This document shows positions 43,622 through 55,748 of a DNA stretch of 64,000 bases, piece after piece. The notes under the pieces were generated by a model. That model worked only from the letters and a program-made list of their open reading frames with translations, was not told the DNA's origin and did no database searches. Numbering within the stretch: position 1 is the stretch's first letter; every line of letters begins with the position of its first letter. Made by a program: the position numbers and the translations under genes. The DNA is taken from positions 1 through 64,000 of the forward strand of contig NZ_SMOD01000004.1 of assembly GCF_004353905.1 (NCBI RefSeq), in the 5' to 3' direction. Source of the DNA: Paraburkholderia guartelaensis (GTDB taxonomy: Bacteria > Pseudomonadota > Gammaproteobacteria > Burkholderiales > Burkholderiaceae).

Positions 43622-44737
43622 TCATACCATCGCACGCGCGCCATTCCGCGCGCGGGAAGGCCCTGGGCCCGTGCCGCCGCCTGCGTTGCCATTGCCGTTG
43701 CCGCCGCCGCCGTTGCCACCATTGCCATCGTCGCCGCCCGAGCCGTTGCTGTCGGCGTCGTCCGCGTCATCGGTACGGCTGGCGTCGGCGTGGGTCATGA
43801 CGCTCGCATCGGCGCTCGCGTGCGCACCGCCCTTGCGCGCGTCCTGCGCCCGGTGCACCCAGCTCGACAGCAGGGAAGCTAGCACGATGCAGGCGCCGCC
43901 CGCCCATTCGCGCGGGCCCGGCGTCTCGCCGGCGAAGAGCCACGACGTGAGCGCCGTCACGACGATCTCGAACAGCATGATGATCGAGGCGCGGTTGGCC
44001 GGCACGCGGGCAAGCCCGTACTGGACGAGCATGTTGTTGCTGCCGAGCACGATGCCGAGCGCGAGCACGAGCAGCACGACGCGTGCGAGATGCTCGCCGG
44101 CCGGTGCGGCCGACATCGGCTCGAAACAGGAGGTCAGCAAGCCGAACAGCGCCGCGCCCGCGAAGATCACGGCGGTGCGCATCTCGGGCTTCATGTGCGG
44201 AAGCACGCGACTCGTCTTCACGACGAGAACGTTGCTCATCGCGAAACCCATGCCGCCGATGAGCCCCGCCCATTCGGCCGCGTTGGCCGGCAGCGGCACG
44301 CCGAGCCGCGGCGACCAGAGCATCAGCACCGCACCGAGCAGCGAAAGCGCCGCAAGCGCGCCGCCCGCCCAGTTCAGGCGCTCATGCAGGATGAAGTGCG
44401 CAAAGATCGCCGTCCACGCCGGGGTCAGATAAAAGAGCAGCAGCACGCGCATCACTTCGCCGTGGATCGCGCCCCACACGAAACCGACGTTGGTCACGCC
44501 CGCGGCGAGTCCGAGCATCGGCAGCACCCAGTGCCAGCGCACGGTCGCAAGCGAGCGCCAGCGCAGCACCAGCACGAAAAGACAGCCGGCCGCGCTCGTT
44601 GCAGCGCTCGAGGCCGTACCGGTGAGCCCGGCGGCCGCCAGCATGCGCAGTGGATACCAGACAAAACCCCATACGGACGCGCCAATCATGATGGCAAGCG
44701 TCGGCCAGGCGGCCCGCAAGCCCGTGCTCTGGCTCAT
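43622..44737 (-). CDS. EamA/DMT-family transporter with Gly/Asn-rich tail
   Basis: A ten-helix drug/metabolite transporter of unknown substrate, 371 residues. Two EamA repeats include IMIGASVWGFVWYPLRMLAA and MFEIVVTALTSWLFAGETPG-like segments (LFEIVVTALTSWLFAGETPG). The last 75 residues are low-complexity: Asp/Ala-rich, then Gly/Asn repeats such as GGDDGNGGNGGGGNGNGNAG, presumably cytoplasmic or periplasmic disordered tail. I chose the ATG at 44737; the frame continues upstream without conservation. It is divergent from dapC and unrelated in sequence detail to the exporter at 5194. Confidence 0.88.
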   Translation of the reverse strand: MSQSTGLRAAWPTLAIMIGASVWGFVWYPLRMLAAAGLTGTASSAATSAAGCLFVLVLRWRSLATVRWHWVLPMLGLAAGVTNVGFVWGAIHGEVMRVLLLFYLTPAWTAIFAHFILHERLNWAGGALAALSLLGAVLMLWSPRLGVPLPANAAEWAGLIGGMGFAMSNVLVVKTSRVLPHMKPEMRTAVIFAGAALFGLLTSCFEPMSAAPAGEHLARVVLLVLALGIVLGSNNMLVQYGLARVPANRASIIMLFEIVVTALTSWLFAGETPGPREWAGGACIVLASLLSSWVHRAQDARKGGAHASADASVMTHADASRTDDADDADSNGSGGDDGNGGNGGGGNGNGNAGGGTGPGPSRARNGARAMV

Positions 44738-44900
44738 TGCTCGCGCTTCCCTTGGCCCGGCCGCGCGTTCGCAGCGCCTGCGCTGTGGTTCGAAACGTCG
44801 TTCGAAAACTTCATGCTTTTCCTTTATTTCGTCGCCGGGCAAGCACCGGCGGCGCCAAGGCGGGATCCGGCCGGCGCCCGCACCAGCAGCGGCCCCACGC

Positions 44901-44906
44901 TATAAT
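44901..44906 (+). promoter_or_regulatory. -10 box of the dapC promoter
   Basis: A perfect TATAAT, about 140 bp before the dapC start. The -35 is weak. Transcription would begin around 44912-44914, at the edge of the leader stem described next. Confidence 0.5.
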
Positions 44907-44909
44907 CGA

Positions 44910-44972
44910 CCGGTTGCAGCCGCAAGGCCGCGCCGCGCATCCGTGTTTTTACGCCCAGCGCGGTGCAACCGG
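44910..44972 (+). promoter_or_regulatory. Structured 5' leader of dapC
   Basis: CCGGTTGCA (44910-44918) pairs with TGCAACCGG (44964-44972). An inner CCGCGC (two overlapping copies, 44928-44938) pairs with GCGCGG (44958-44963) around a loop containing TTTTT. The structure would form the very 5' end of the transcript. Function is inferred; the region from 44738 to 45048 holds no supported gene otherwise. Confidence 0.45.
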
Positions 44973-45048
44973 CTCGCCGGCCCGCTGTGGCCACCCGAAT
45001 TCTGCGCGCCACGCCATCCGTCTTTCGCCCACGCCTGTCCAGCCCCAA

Positions 45049-46272
45049 GTGAATCCGCTACTCGACACCCTCCAGTCCTATCCCTTCGAAAAGCTGCGCG
45101 TGCTCTTCAAGGACGTCACGCCGAACGCCGGCCTGCGCCACATCAGCTTCGGGATCGGCGAGCCGAAACACCCCACGCCGGCGGTGATCCGCGACGCCAT
45201 CGTCGCTTCGCTCGACGGCCTCTCGTCGTACCCGGCCACGGCGGGCACCCCGGCACTGCGCGAATCGATCGCGAACTGGGTGAAGGCGCGCTACGGGCTG
45301 CCGGCGATCGATGCGAACACGGAAATCCTGCCCGTCTCGGGCTCGCGCGAGGCGCTGTTCGCGCTCGCGCAGGCCGTGATCGACCCGACAGCGGGCGTGA
45401 AAGACCCGGCAAAGCGGGCGATCGTACTCTGCCCGAACCCTTTCTACCAGATCTACGAAGGCGCCGCGCTGCTCGGCGGCGGCGAGCCGTACTTCGTAAA
45501 TAGCGATCCGGACCGCAACTTCGCCTGCGACTATTCGCAGGTTCCCGAAGAAGTCTGGGCGCGCACGCAACTGCTGTACGTGTGCTCGCCCGGCAATCCC
45601 ACGGGTGCCGTGATCACGCTCGACGACTGGCGCGAGCTGTTCGCGCTCTCCGACCGCTACGGCTTCGTGATCGCCTCGGACGAGTGCTACTCGGAAATCT
45701 ACTTCGACGAGGCCACGCCGCCGCTCGGCGGTCTCGAAGCGGCGCACAAGCTGGGCCGCGGCTTCGAGCGCCTCGTGATGCTGTCGAGCCTGTCGAAGCG
45801 CTCGAACGCGCCGGGCATGCGCTCGGGGTTCGTGGCCGGGGACGCCGCCATCCTCAAGCAGTTCCTGCTGTACCGCACCTATCACGGCGCGGCACTGTCG
45901 CCGGTCTGGCAATCCGCCAGCATCGCGGCCTGGGGCGACGAGGCGCACGTGCGCGAAAACCGCGCGAAATACGTGAAGAAGTTCTCGACCGTCACACCCA
46001 TGCTCGCCGACGTGCTCGACGTGAAATTGCCCGACGCCGCGTTCTATCTCTGGGCCAACGTCGCGCGCACCGGCCTCACGGACACCGCGTTCGCCCAGCG
46101 TCTCTACGCCGACTATAATGTGACGGTTCTGCCCGGATCGTTCCTCGCGCGCGAGGCGCATGGCACGAATCCGGGTAAAGACTTCGTGCGCATGGCGCTC
46201 GTCGCCGACGTCGAGGAGTGCATCGAGGGCGCGCAGCGCATCGTCGAGTTCTGCCGCTCGCTCAAACCGTAA
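45049..46272 (+). CDS. dapC: Succinyldiaminopimelate transaminase
   Basis: PLP enzyme of the lysine/diaminopimelate pathway, making N-succinyl-L,L-diaminopimelate. The 407-residue fold-type I aminotransferase has [11 protein letters not shown] and the PLP lysine in [16 protein letters not shown] near residue 249. The terminal [20 protein letters not shown] is also present. The start is GTG at 45049 ([20 protein letters not shown]) and lacks a clear Shine-Dalgarno. Upstream frame crosses the -10 box and is rejected. It heads the dapC-dapD-arsC-like-dapE-prmB run. Confidence 0.95.
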   Translation: MNPLLDTLQSYPFEKLRVLFKDVTPNAGLRHISFGIGEPKHPTPAVIRDAIVASLDGLSSYPATAGTPALRESIANWVKARYGLPAIDANTEILPVSGSREALFALAQAVIDPTAGVKDPAKRAIVLCPNPFYQIYEGAALLGGGEPYFVNSDPDRNFACDYSQVPEEVWARTQLLYVCSPGNPTGAVITLDDWRELFALSDRYGFVIASDECYSEIYFDEATPPLGGLEAAHKLGRGFERLVMLSSLSKRSNAPGMRSGFVAGDAAILKQFLLYRTYHGAALSPVWQSASIAAWGDEAHVRENRAKYVKKFSTVTPMLADVLDVKLPDAAFYLWANVARTGLTDTAFAQRLYADYNVTVLPGSFLAREAHGTNPGKDFVRMALVADVEECIEGAQRIVEFCRSLKP

Positions 46273-46354
46273 AGCCTTTTTCGTGCGCGCCGGGGTCCTG
46301 CACCTCGCGGCGCGCAACACCGCTTTCAACCATCAATCTCACGAAATCACCACC

Positions 46355-47181
<827 letters not shown>

Positions 47182-47182
<1 letters not shown>

Positions 47183-47547
47183 TGGCGAAGTCCGCCAAGA
47201 CCGTTGTCTACGGCATTCCGAACTGCGACACCGTGAAGAAGGCGCGTGTGTGGCTCGAAGAGCACGGCGTCGAGTTCGAGTTTCACGACTTCAAGAAGGC
47301 GGGCGTCTCGAATGCGCTCGTCCAGGACTGGCTCAAGGACGTCTCGCTCGATCAGCTGATCAACAAGCGCGGCACGACCTGGCGCGGCCTGTCGGACGTG
47401 CACAAGGCCGAAGCCGACACGACCGCTGGAGCGATTGCGCTGATGATCCACAAGCCGTCGATCATCAAGCGGCCTGTCGTCGTGGTGAACGGCCGCGTGA
47501 AGACGCTCGGCTTTTCCGCCGACCAGTATGCGGAGCTGTTCGCTTGA
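47182..47547 (+). CDS. ArsC/Spx-family thioredoxin-fold protein
   Basis: A 121-residue member of the arsenate reductase/Spx/YffB family. The start YGIPNCDTVKKARVWLEEHG has a single cysteine rather than a CxxC pair, and KKPSIIKRP-like residues (HKPSIIKRPVVVVNG) form the substrate site of the family. YffB-type proteins act on glutathione or glutathionylated targets; true arsenate reduction is not shown. The TGATG overlap with dapD means translational coupling, an unusual partner for lysine genes but common in Proteobacteria. Confidence 0.9.
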
Positions 47548-47609
47548 GCGCCGCATGAGACCGGTGCGTCTGAACTGCTTTATGGCAGCTTGGGCGCACA
47601 CGATCATGA

Positions 47610-48812
<1,203 letters not shown>

Positions 48813-48845
48813 CCGGCCAACAGAATACGCTCTGGAGTCCAGAAC

Positions 48846-49742
48846 ATGACCCATCCGCTAACCGCCACCTTCGCCACCGTGCGCGACCTGCTGCGCTACG
48901 GTGTCTCGCGCTTTTCGGCCGCGCAACTCGCGTTCGGCCACGGCTCGAACAACGCCTACGACGAAGCCGCGTACCTGATCCTGCACACGCTGCATTTGCC
49001 GCTCGACCTGCTCGACCCGTTTCTCGACGCGCGCCTCACGAGCGAGGAGATCGACAAGGTGCTCGCCGTGATCGAGCGCCGCGCGACCGACCGCGTCCCC
49101 GCCGCCTATATCACGCAGGAAGCGTGGATGCACGGCCTGCGCTTTTACGTGGATGAGCGCGTCATCGTGCCGCGCTCGTTCATTGGCGAGCTGCTCGCAG
49201 ACGGCCTGCAGCCCTATGTGGAAGATCCCGAGCAGGTCACCGCGGTGCTGGAGTTGTGCACCGGCTCGGCGAGCCTTGCGATTCTCGCGGCGCACGCGTT
49301 TCCGAACGCCGACATCGATGCCGTCGATCTGTCCGCGCCCGCCCTCGAAGTCGCGCGGCGCAACGTGCACGAACACGATCTCGACGAGCGCATCGCCCTC
49401 TTCGAAGGCGACCTCTACGCGCCGCTGCCCGAGCGCCGCTACGACGTGATCATCACGAATCCGCCGTACGTCAACGCCGACTCGATGCAGGCGCTGCCGC
49501 CCGAGTACCGCCACGAGCCGGAAATGGCGCTCGCGGGCGGCGCGGACGGCATGGACATCGTGCGCCGCATCATCAAGGACGCACGCAACTGGCTCACCGA
49601 CGACGGCGTGCTGGTGATCGAGATCGGCAACGAGCGCGAGAACGTGGAAGCGGCGTTCGGCGGCCTCGATCTCGTCTGGCTCTCGACGAGCGCCGGCGAC
49701 GATCAGGTCTTCCTGATCCAGGCTTGCGACCTGCCGGTCTGA
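48846..49742 (+). CDS. prmB: 50S ribosomal protein L3 N5-glutamine methyltransferase
   Basis: SAM-dependent methyltransferase of the PrmB/PrmC (HemK) family, acting on a glutamine of ribosomal protein L3. The 298 residues have the SAM loop VLELCTGSASLAILAAHAFP near residue 136 and the catalytic VIITNPPYVNADSM. The N-terminal helical domain and family match (PAAYITQEAWMHGLRFYVDE) favour PrmB over PrmC. It lies 33 bp after dapE. Confidence 0.95.
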   Translation: MTHPLTATFATVRDLLRYGVSRFSAAQLAFGHGSNNAYDEAAYLILHTLHLPLDLLDPFLDARLTSEEIDKVLAVIERRATDRVPAAYITQEAWMHGLRFYVDERVIVPRSFIGELLADGLQPYVEDPEQVTAVLELCTGSASLAILAAHAFPNADIDAVDLSAPALEVARRNVHEHDLDERIALFEGDLYAPLPERRYDVIITNPPYVNADSMQALPPEYRHEPEMALAGGADGMDIVRRIIKDARNWLTDDGVLVIEIGNERENVEAAFGGLDLVWLSTSAGDDQVFLIQACDLPV

Positions 49743-49918
49743 TCGTCCTGCCCGTCGTATCCGCGCGAGCCGCGGCGCCCGTGCGCCGTGTCTCGCCGCG
49801 TGCAGGACCGGGACGATCGCCGTCGTCGCAGCGGGTTCGGTAAGATTGAGCCCTCCGGCCGTGCGCTTCCCGGCGCGGGCCGGTCCTGCGTCCGGCTGAA
49901 GGAGCGTCCCACGCATCT

Positions 49919-51361
49919 ATGCGATTCGACTGGTCACACCTCGGCACGCTGCTCGCGATCATCCACCTGCTTGGACTGATCGCGGCGTGCCACGCCATCC
50001 TAAACACGCGCACCTCGCAAGGCGCGATTGCCTGGGCCGTCTCGCTCGCGACGATGCCCTACCTCACGCTCGTCCCGTATCTCTTTCTCGGCCGCAGCAA
50101 GTTCGCGGGCTATGCGGACGCGAGGCGCCTGCGCAATGAAACCTTGCGCTCGCGCGCCCACGCGCCCGACTGGGACAAGCTCGTCTCCGCGGGCGAATGG
50201 CCTGCCGACGAACTCGGCGTACGCGTGATCCGCACATTCGCGCGCCTGGGCGGCATGCCGCTCGTGCCGGGCAACGCCGTGCGCACGCTCGTGAATGGCG
50301 AAGCGACCTTCTCCGCCATCTTCGATGCGATCGAGCAAGCCCGGCACTACGTGATCGTGCAGTTCTTCATCGTGCGCGCCGATGCGCTCGGCGACATCCT
50401 CAAGGACCTGCTGCTCGACTGCACGAAACGCGGCGTACGCGTGTACTTCCTGTACGACAGCATCGGCTCGTTCGACCTGCCCGCCAGCTACGTGCACGAG
50501 TTGCAGGACGGCGGCGTGGAAGTGCACCCGTTCTCCACGAAGCGTCACTTCGTGAATCGCTTCCAGCTCAACTTCCGCAACCACCGCAAGATCGTCGTGG
50601 TGGACGGCCAGCATGCGTTCGTGGGCGGCCACAACGTGGGCATCGAATACCTGGGCGCGAATGCGCGCCTTTCACCGTGGCGCGACACGCATATCGAGTT
50701 GCGCGGACCGGCGGTCGCCAACGTGCAGTTCGCCTTCACCGAGGACTGGTACTGGGCCACCCAGCAGTTGCCCGGCTGCGAGCCGCCCACGGTCGTGCCG
50801 CGGGACGGCGACGACATGTACTGCCTTGTCTTGCCCACGGGGCCGGCGGACCGCCAGGAGACCTGCTCGCTCTTCTTCGTCGAGGCGATCAACGCCGCGA
50901 AAAAACGCCTGTGGATCACGACGCCCTACCTCGTGCCCGACGAAGCCGTGTTTTCGGCCCTACGCCTCGCAGCGCTGCGCGGCGTGGACGTGCGCATCAT
51001 GATCCCGAGCCGGCGCGACCACTACGTGGTATTCGAGGCGTCGATGCTGTACGCCTTCGATGCGGTGCGCGCGGGCATCCGCATCTTTCGCTACAAGCCG
51101 GGCTTCTTGCACCAGAAGGTCGTGCTGATCGACGACGTGGCTGCGGCTATCGGCAGCGCGAATCTGGATAACCGGTCGTTTCGCCTGAACTTCGAGATCA
51201 TGGTGCTGACCGTGCATCGCGGCTTCGCGTCCGAAGTCGAAGCGATGCTGCTGCGCGATTTCAACGAGGCATTCGAGATCGATCGCAGCGAGTATCGCGA
51301 CGCGCCCGCGTGGCGCAAGATCACGATGCATCTCGCGCGGCTCTTCGCGCCGATTCTCTAG
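49919..51361 (+). CDS. Cardiolipin synthase (phospholipase D family)
   Basis: Joins two phosphatidylglycerols into cardiolipin at the inner membrane. The 480 residues have two N-terminal membrane helices (LGTLLAIIHLLGLIAACHAI). The two HKD motifs are in NHRKIVVVDGQHAFVGGHNV near residue 221 and FLHQKVVLIDDVAAAIGSAN near residue 397. The layout matches ClsA most closely. AAGGAG lies upstream of the ATG. It is convergent with the peroxidase gene. Confidence 0.94.
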   Translation: MRFDWSHLGTLLAIIHLLGLIAACHAILNTRTSQGAIAWAVSLATMPYLTLVPYLFLGRSKFAGYADARRLRNETLRSRAHAPDWDKLVSAGEWPADELGVRVIRTFARLGGMPLVPGNAVRTLVNGEATFSAIFDAIEQARHYVIVQFFIVRADALGDILKDLLLDCTKRGVRVYFLYDSIGSFDLPASYVHELQDGGVEVHPFSTKRHFVNRFQLNFRNHRKIVVVDGQHAFVGGHNVGIEYLGANARLSPWRDTHIELRGPAVANVQFAFTEDWYWATQQLPGCEPPTVVPRDGDDMYCLVLPTGPADRQETCSLFFVEAINAAKKRLWITTPYLVPDEAVFSALRLAALRGVDVRIMIPSRRDHYVVFEASMLYAFDAVRAGIRIFRYKPGFLHQKVVLIDDVAAAIGSANLDNRSFRLNFEIMVLTVHRGFASEVEAMLLRDFNEAFEIDRSEYRDAPAWRKITMHLARLFAPIL

Positions 51362-51385
51362 CGCGCCTGCGCCGCCAGGCTGCGC

Positions 51386-51868
51386 TCAGAGCTGCTTTTC
51401 GATGTCCGCTGCAATGGCCTCGGGCTTCGTCATGGGCGCATAGCGCTTCACCACATCGCCGTTGCGATCGACCAGAAACTTCGTGAAATTCCACTTGATG
51501 CCGCCGAGCCCGAGCAGCCCCGGCGCCTCGCCCGTGAGCCAGCGATACAGCGGATGCGCGTTCGCCCCTTTCACGTCGATCTTTTCGAACATCGGGAACG
51601 TAACCCCGAAGTTCTTTTCGCAGAAGCTGCCGATCTGCGCCGCGTCGCCGGGTTCCTGCTTGCCGAACTGGTTGCACGGAAAGCCGAGCACCGCGAGCCC
51701 GCGCGCAGCGTACTGGTCGTAGAGCGTTTGCAGGCCCGCATACTGCGGCGTGAATCCGCATTCGCTCGCGGTATTGACGATCAGGAGCACCTTGCCCGTA
51801 TAGCGGTCGAGGCTCACCGGCTCGCCGCCGCCGAGCGGTTGCGCCGAAAACGAATAGATCGAAGTCAT
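51386..51868 (-). CDS. Glutathione peroxidase family thiol peroxidase
   Basis: Reduces hydroperoxides. The 160-residue thioredoxin-fold enzyme has the peroxidatic cysteine in LLIVNTASECGFTPQYAGLQ, then LGFPCNQFGKQEPGDA and the Trp site IKWNFTKFLVDRNGDV. It is a cysteine, not selenocysteine, form, and bacterial members often use thioredoxin. It sits alone on the minus strand. Confidence 0.96.
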   Translation of the reverse strand: MTSIYSFSAQPLGGGEPVSLDRYTGKVLLIVNTASECGFTPQYAGLQTLYDQYAARGLAVLGFPCNQFGKQEPGDAAQIGSFCEKNFGVTFPMFEKIDVKGANAHPLYRWLTGEAPGLLGLGGIKWNFTKFLVDRNGDVVKRYAPMTKPEAIAADIEKQL

Positions 51869-52016
51869 CTGGCTCTCCCGTGGAAAAGCGCCAGTCTACG
51901 TGAGAAAACGCACAATTAGCACTCGACCAGACGGCTAGCCGTTCGGCCAATGCCGGCCGAGGCACGCCACAGTTTAAAATAGCGCTTTCTTTCGTTTTCT
52001 TCCCGCCGGCGCCGTC

Positions 52017-53966
<1,950 letters not shown>

Positions 53967-54035
53967 GGCTGCGTTTCGTTACCATCGCGCCGCTAACCGC
54001 GCTTTTCGCCAAGTCATTTCGCCAGGGAGCCACGA

Positions 54036-55274
54036 GTGTCGTCACCCGCCGCATTGCAGGGCCTTCGCGTACTGGATCTGACCCGCCTTCTGCCCGGGCC
54101 CGTGGCCACCTTGCGGCTCGCGGAAATGGGCGCCGATGTCCTGAAAATCGAGCCGCCCGGTGCGGGCGACGCGGCGCGCGTGATGATGCAAAGCGCGGTG
54201 GACGAAGTGGCCGCGCGCCCCGGTGCGTTCTATCGGCTCGTCAATCGCGGCAAGCGCGAAACGCGGGTCGATTTGAAGACCGAGAGCGGCCGCTCGGTGT
54301 TGTTCGCGCTCGCGCGCGACGCCGACGTGCTCGTCGAGAGTTTCCGGCCCGGTGTGATGGACCGCCTCGGCGTGGGTTACGAGGCCTTGCGCAAGATCAA
54401 TCCGAAACTCGTCTACTGTGCGATCACGGGCTACGGTACGACCGGGCCGTTCGCCGGCCATCCGGGCCACGACATCAACTATGTCGCCTATTCGGGCGTG
54501 CTCGACCAATTGGCTACGCGCGACGGCGTGCCAGTGCTGCCCAATTTTCAGATCGCCGACCTGCTTGGCGGCGCACTCAGTGCGGTCACACAGATTCTCG
54601 CGGCGCTCTGGCATGTGGCGCGCGGTGGCGAGGGCCGTTTCGTCGATGTTTCGATGGCGCACGCGAGCTACGCGCACAACGTGGTCGCCCAGGTTGCGCT
54701 CGCCAACGACGACGCCGCGGCGCTGCAGCCGGGCGGCGGTCTGCTCAACGGCGGCGTGCCCTGCTACAACCTCTATCGCACGCAAGACGGGCGGTGGCTC
54801 GCCGTCGGCGCGCTCGAACTGAAGTTCTGGCAGACGCTGTGCCACGCCCTTGGCCGCGACGACTGGGCCGAGCGTCACTGGAGTCTCGGTCAGGCGATCG
54901 GCGGCGCGGATGCCGCCGCGCTCACGCGCGAGTTGGCGGCCATCATCGAGTCGGAGTCGCTGCAAACCTGGATCGACCGTCTCGAGGCGATCGACACCTG
55001 TGTTTCGCCCGTCCTCACGCCAGGCGAGGCTTCGCGCCATCCCCTCTTCAACGCCGAAGTGCTGCAAGCCATGATGGACGAAATGGCGGCGCGGCAAACG
55101 CAGCATCCCGCGCCCGGTATGCAGGCGGCGCCTTTTCAGCCAGGCGGTCAGCCGCAAGGCACGCATGCCGCTCAACCTGCCCGGCCGATCCAACCCGCCC
55201 AACCCGGCCAGGGTGCCGACACACCGGGTGCGCCTGGCGGCAAAAAACCCTTCACCTACGGACCCTGGGGCTAG
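54036..55274 (+). CDS. CaiB/BaiF family CoA-transferase with Pro/Gln-rich tail
   Basis: A class III CoA-transferase, 412 residues; substrate unknown, with alpha-methylacyl-CoA racemase-like relatives. The start LQGLRVLDLTRLLPGPVATL and the catalytic Asp in PNFQIADLLGGAL are clear, with ITGYGTTGPFAGHPGHDINY between. The last 60 residues are unusual: Pro/Gln/Gly-rich (QPARPIQPAQPGQG) ending KKPFTYGPWG. The GTG start has GGGAG upstream. It lies about 70 bp after the ABC-F gene and is probably co-transcribed. Confidence 0.93.
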   Translation: MSSPAALQGLRVLDLTRLLPGPVATLRLAEMGADVLKIEPPGAGDAARVMMQSAVDEVAARPGAFYRLVNRGKRETRVDLKTESGRSVLFALARDADVLVESFRPGVMDRLGVGYEALRKINPKLVYCAITGYGTTGPFAGHPGHDINYVAYSGVLDQLATRDGVPVLPNFQIADLLGGALSAVTQILAALWHVARGGEGRFVDVSMAHASYAHNVVAQVALANDDAAALQPGGGLLNGGVPCYNLYRTQDGRWLAVGALELKFWQTLCHALGRDDWAERHWSLGQAIGGADAAALTRELAAIIESESLQTWIDRLEAIDTCVSPVLTPGEASRHPLFNAEVLQAMMDEMAARQTQHPAPGMQAAPFQPGGQPQGTHAAQPARPIQPAQPGQGADTPGAPGGKKPFTYGPWG

Positions 55275-55310
55275 CGCGCGGCGTATGCCGCATGACCGGT
55301 GAGCACAATG

Positions 55311-55341
55311 AAAAATGGGCGCTTTGCAGCGCCCATTTTTT
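55311..55341. terminator. Bidirectional terminator after the CoA-transferase gene
   Basis: AAAAATGGGCGC pairs with GCGCCCATTTTT around a 6-base loop, with T-runs on both strands for the convergent genes. Confidence 0.9.
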
Positions 55342-55343
55342 GT

Positions 55344-55607
55344 TTAGCGGCGCGGCAGTGTTTGCCGCGGCGACCGCTCGTCGTCGTACATGACGTACTT
55401 GCGGCCTTCCACGTGGTGCGCAATGGTGCTGCGCACTTCGGCCGCCGTCACGTCTTCCGCCACGACGCGGCGCGAAATGCGCCCGTCGCCATCGATCCAC
55501 TCGACGATGCGGCACGTGCTGCCCCAAGGTTGCATGAGCGGCTCTGACACCCGGCAGCCGCGCACGACGATCGAACGACCGCCGAAGGACGTATCAGTCT
55601 GTTTCAA
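55344..55607 (-). CDS. DUF2866 family protein
   Basis: A small protein of unknown function found mainly in Burkholderiaceae. From the TTG at 55607 it has 87 residues; AAGGA lies seven bases upstream, which supports this start over the frame-opening at 55709. The domain includes GGRSIVVRGCRVSEPLMQPW, GSTCRIVEWIDGDGRISRRV and VRSTIAHHVEGRKYVMYDDE. No signal peptide, membrane helix or catalytic motif is evident. It stands alone between two terminator-flanked units. Confidence 0.8.
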   Translation of the reverse strand: MKQTDTSFGGRSIVVRGCRVSEPLMQPWGSTCRIVEWIDGDGRISRRVVAEDVTAAEVRSTIAHHVEGRKYVMYDDERSPRQTLPRR

Positions 55608-55748
55608 GTCGCTATCCTTTCCGCTCGACACGGGTTGAACACCGCGCCAAGGATAGGGAAATCGCAGTCTGAAATGGTTACAGCCGGAACCAGGGTTGTT
55701 ACTAATCATTACGCGCCAGTACAGGCCATTTGCACGGCCGCGGCGCGC

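Noticed and set aside
51386..51868. Possible selenoprotein at the glutathione peroxidase
   Set aside because: The active-site codon encodes cysteine and there is no in-frame TGA.
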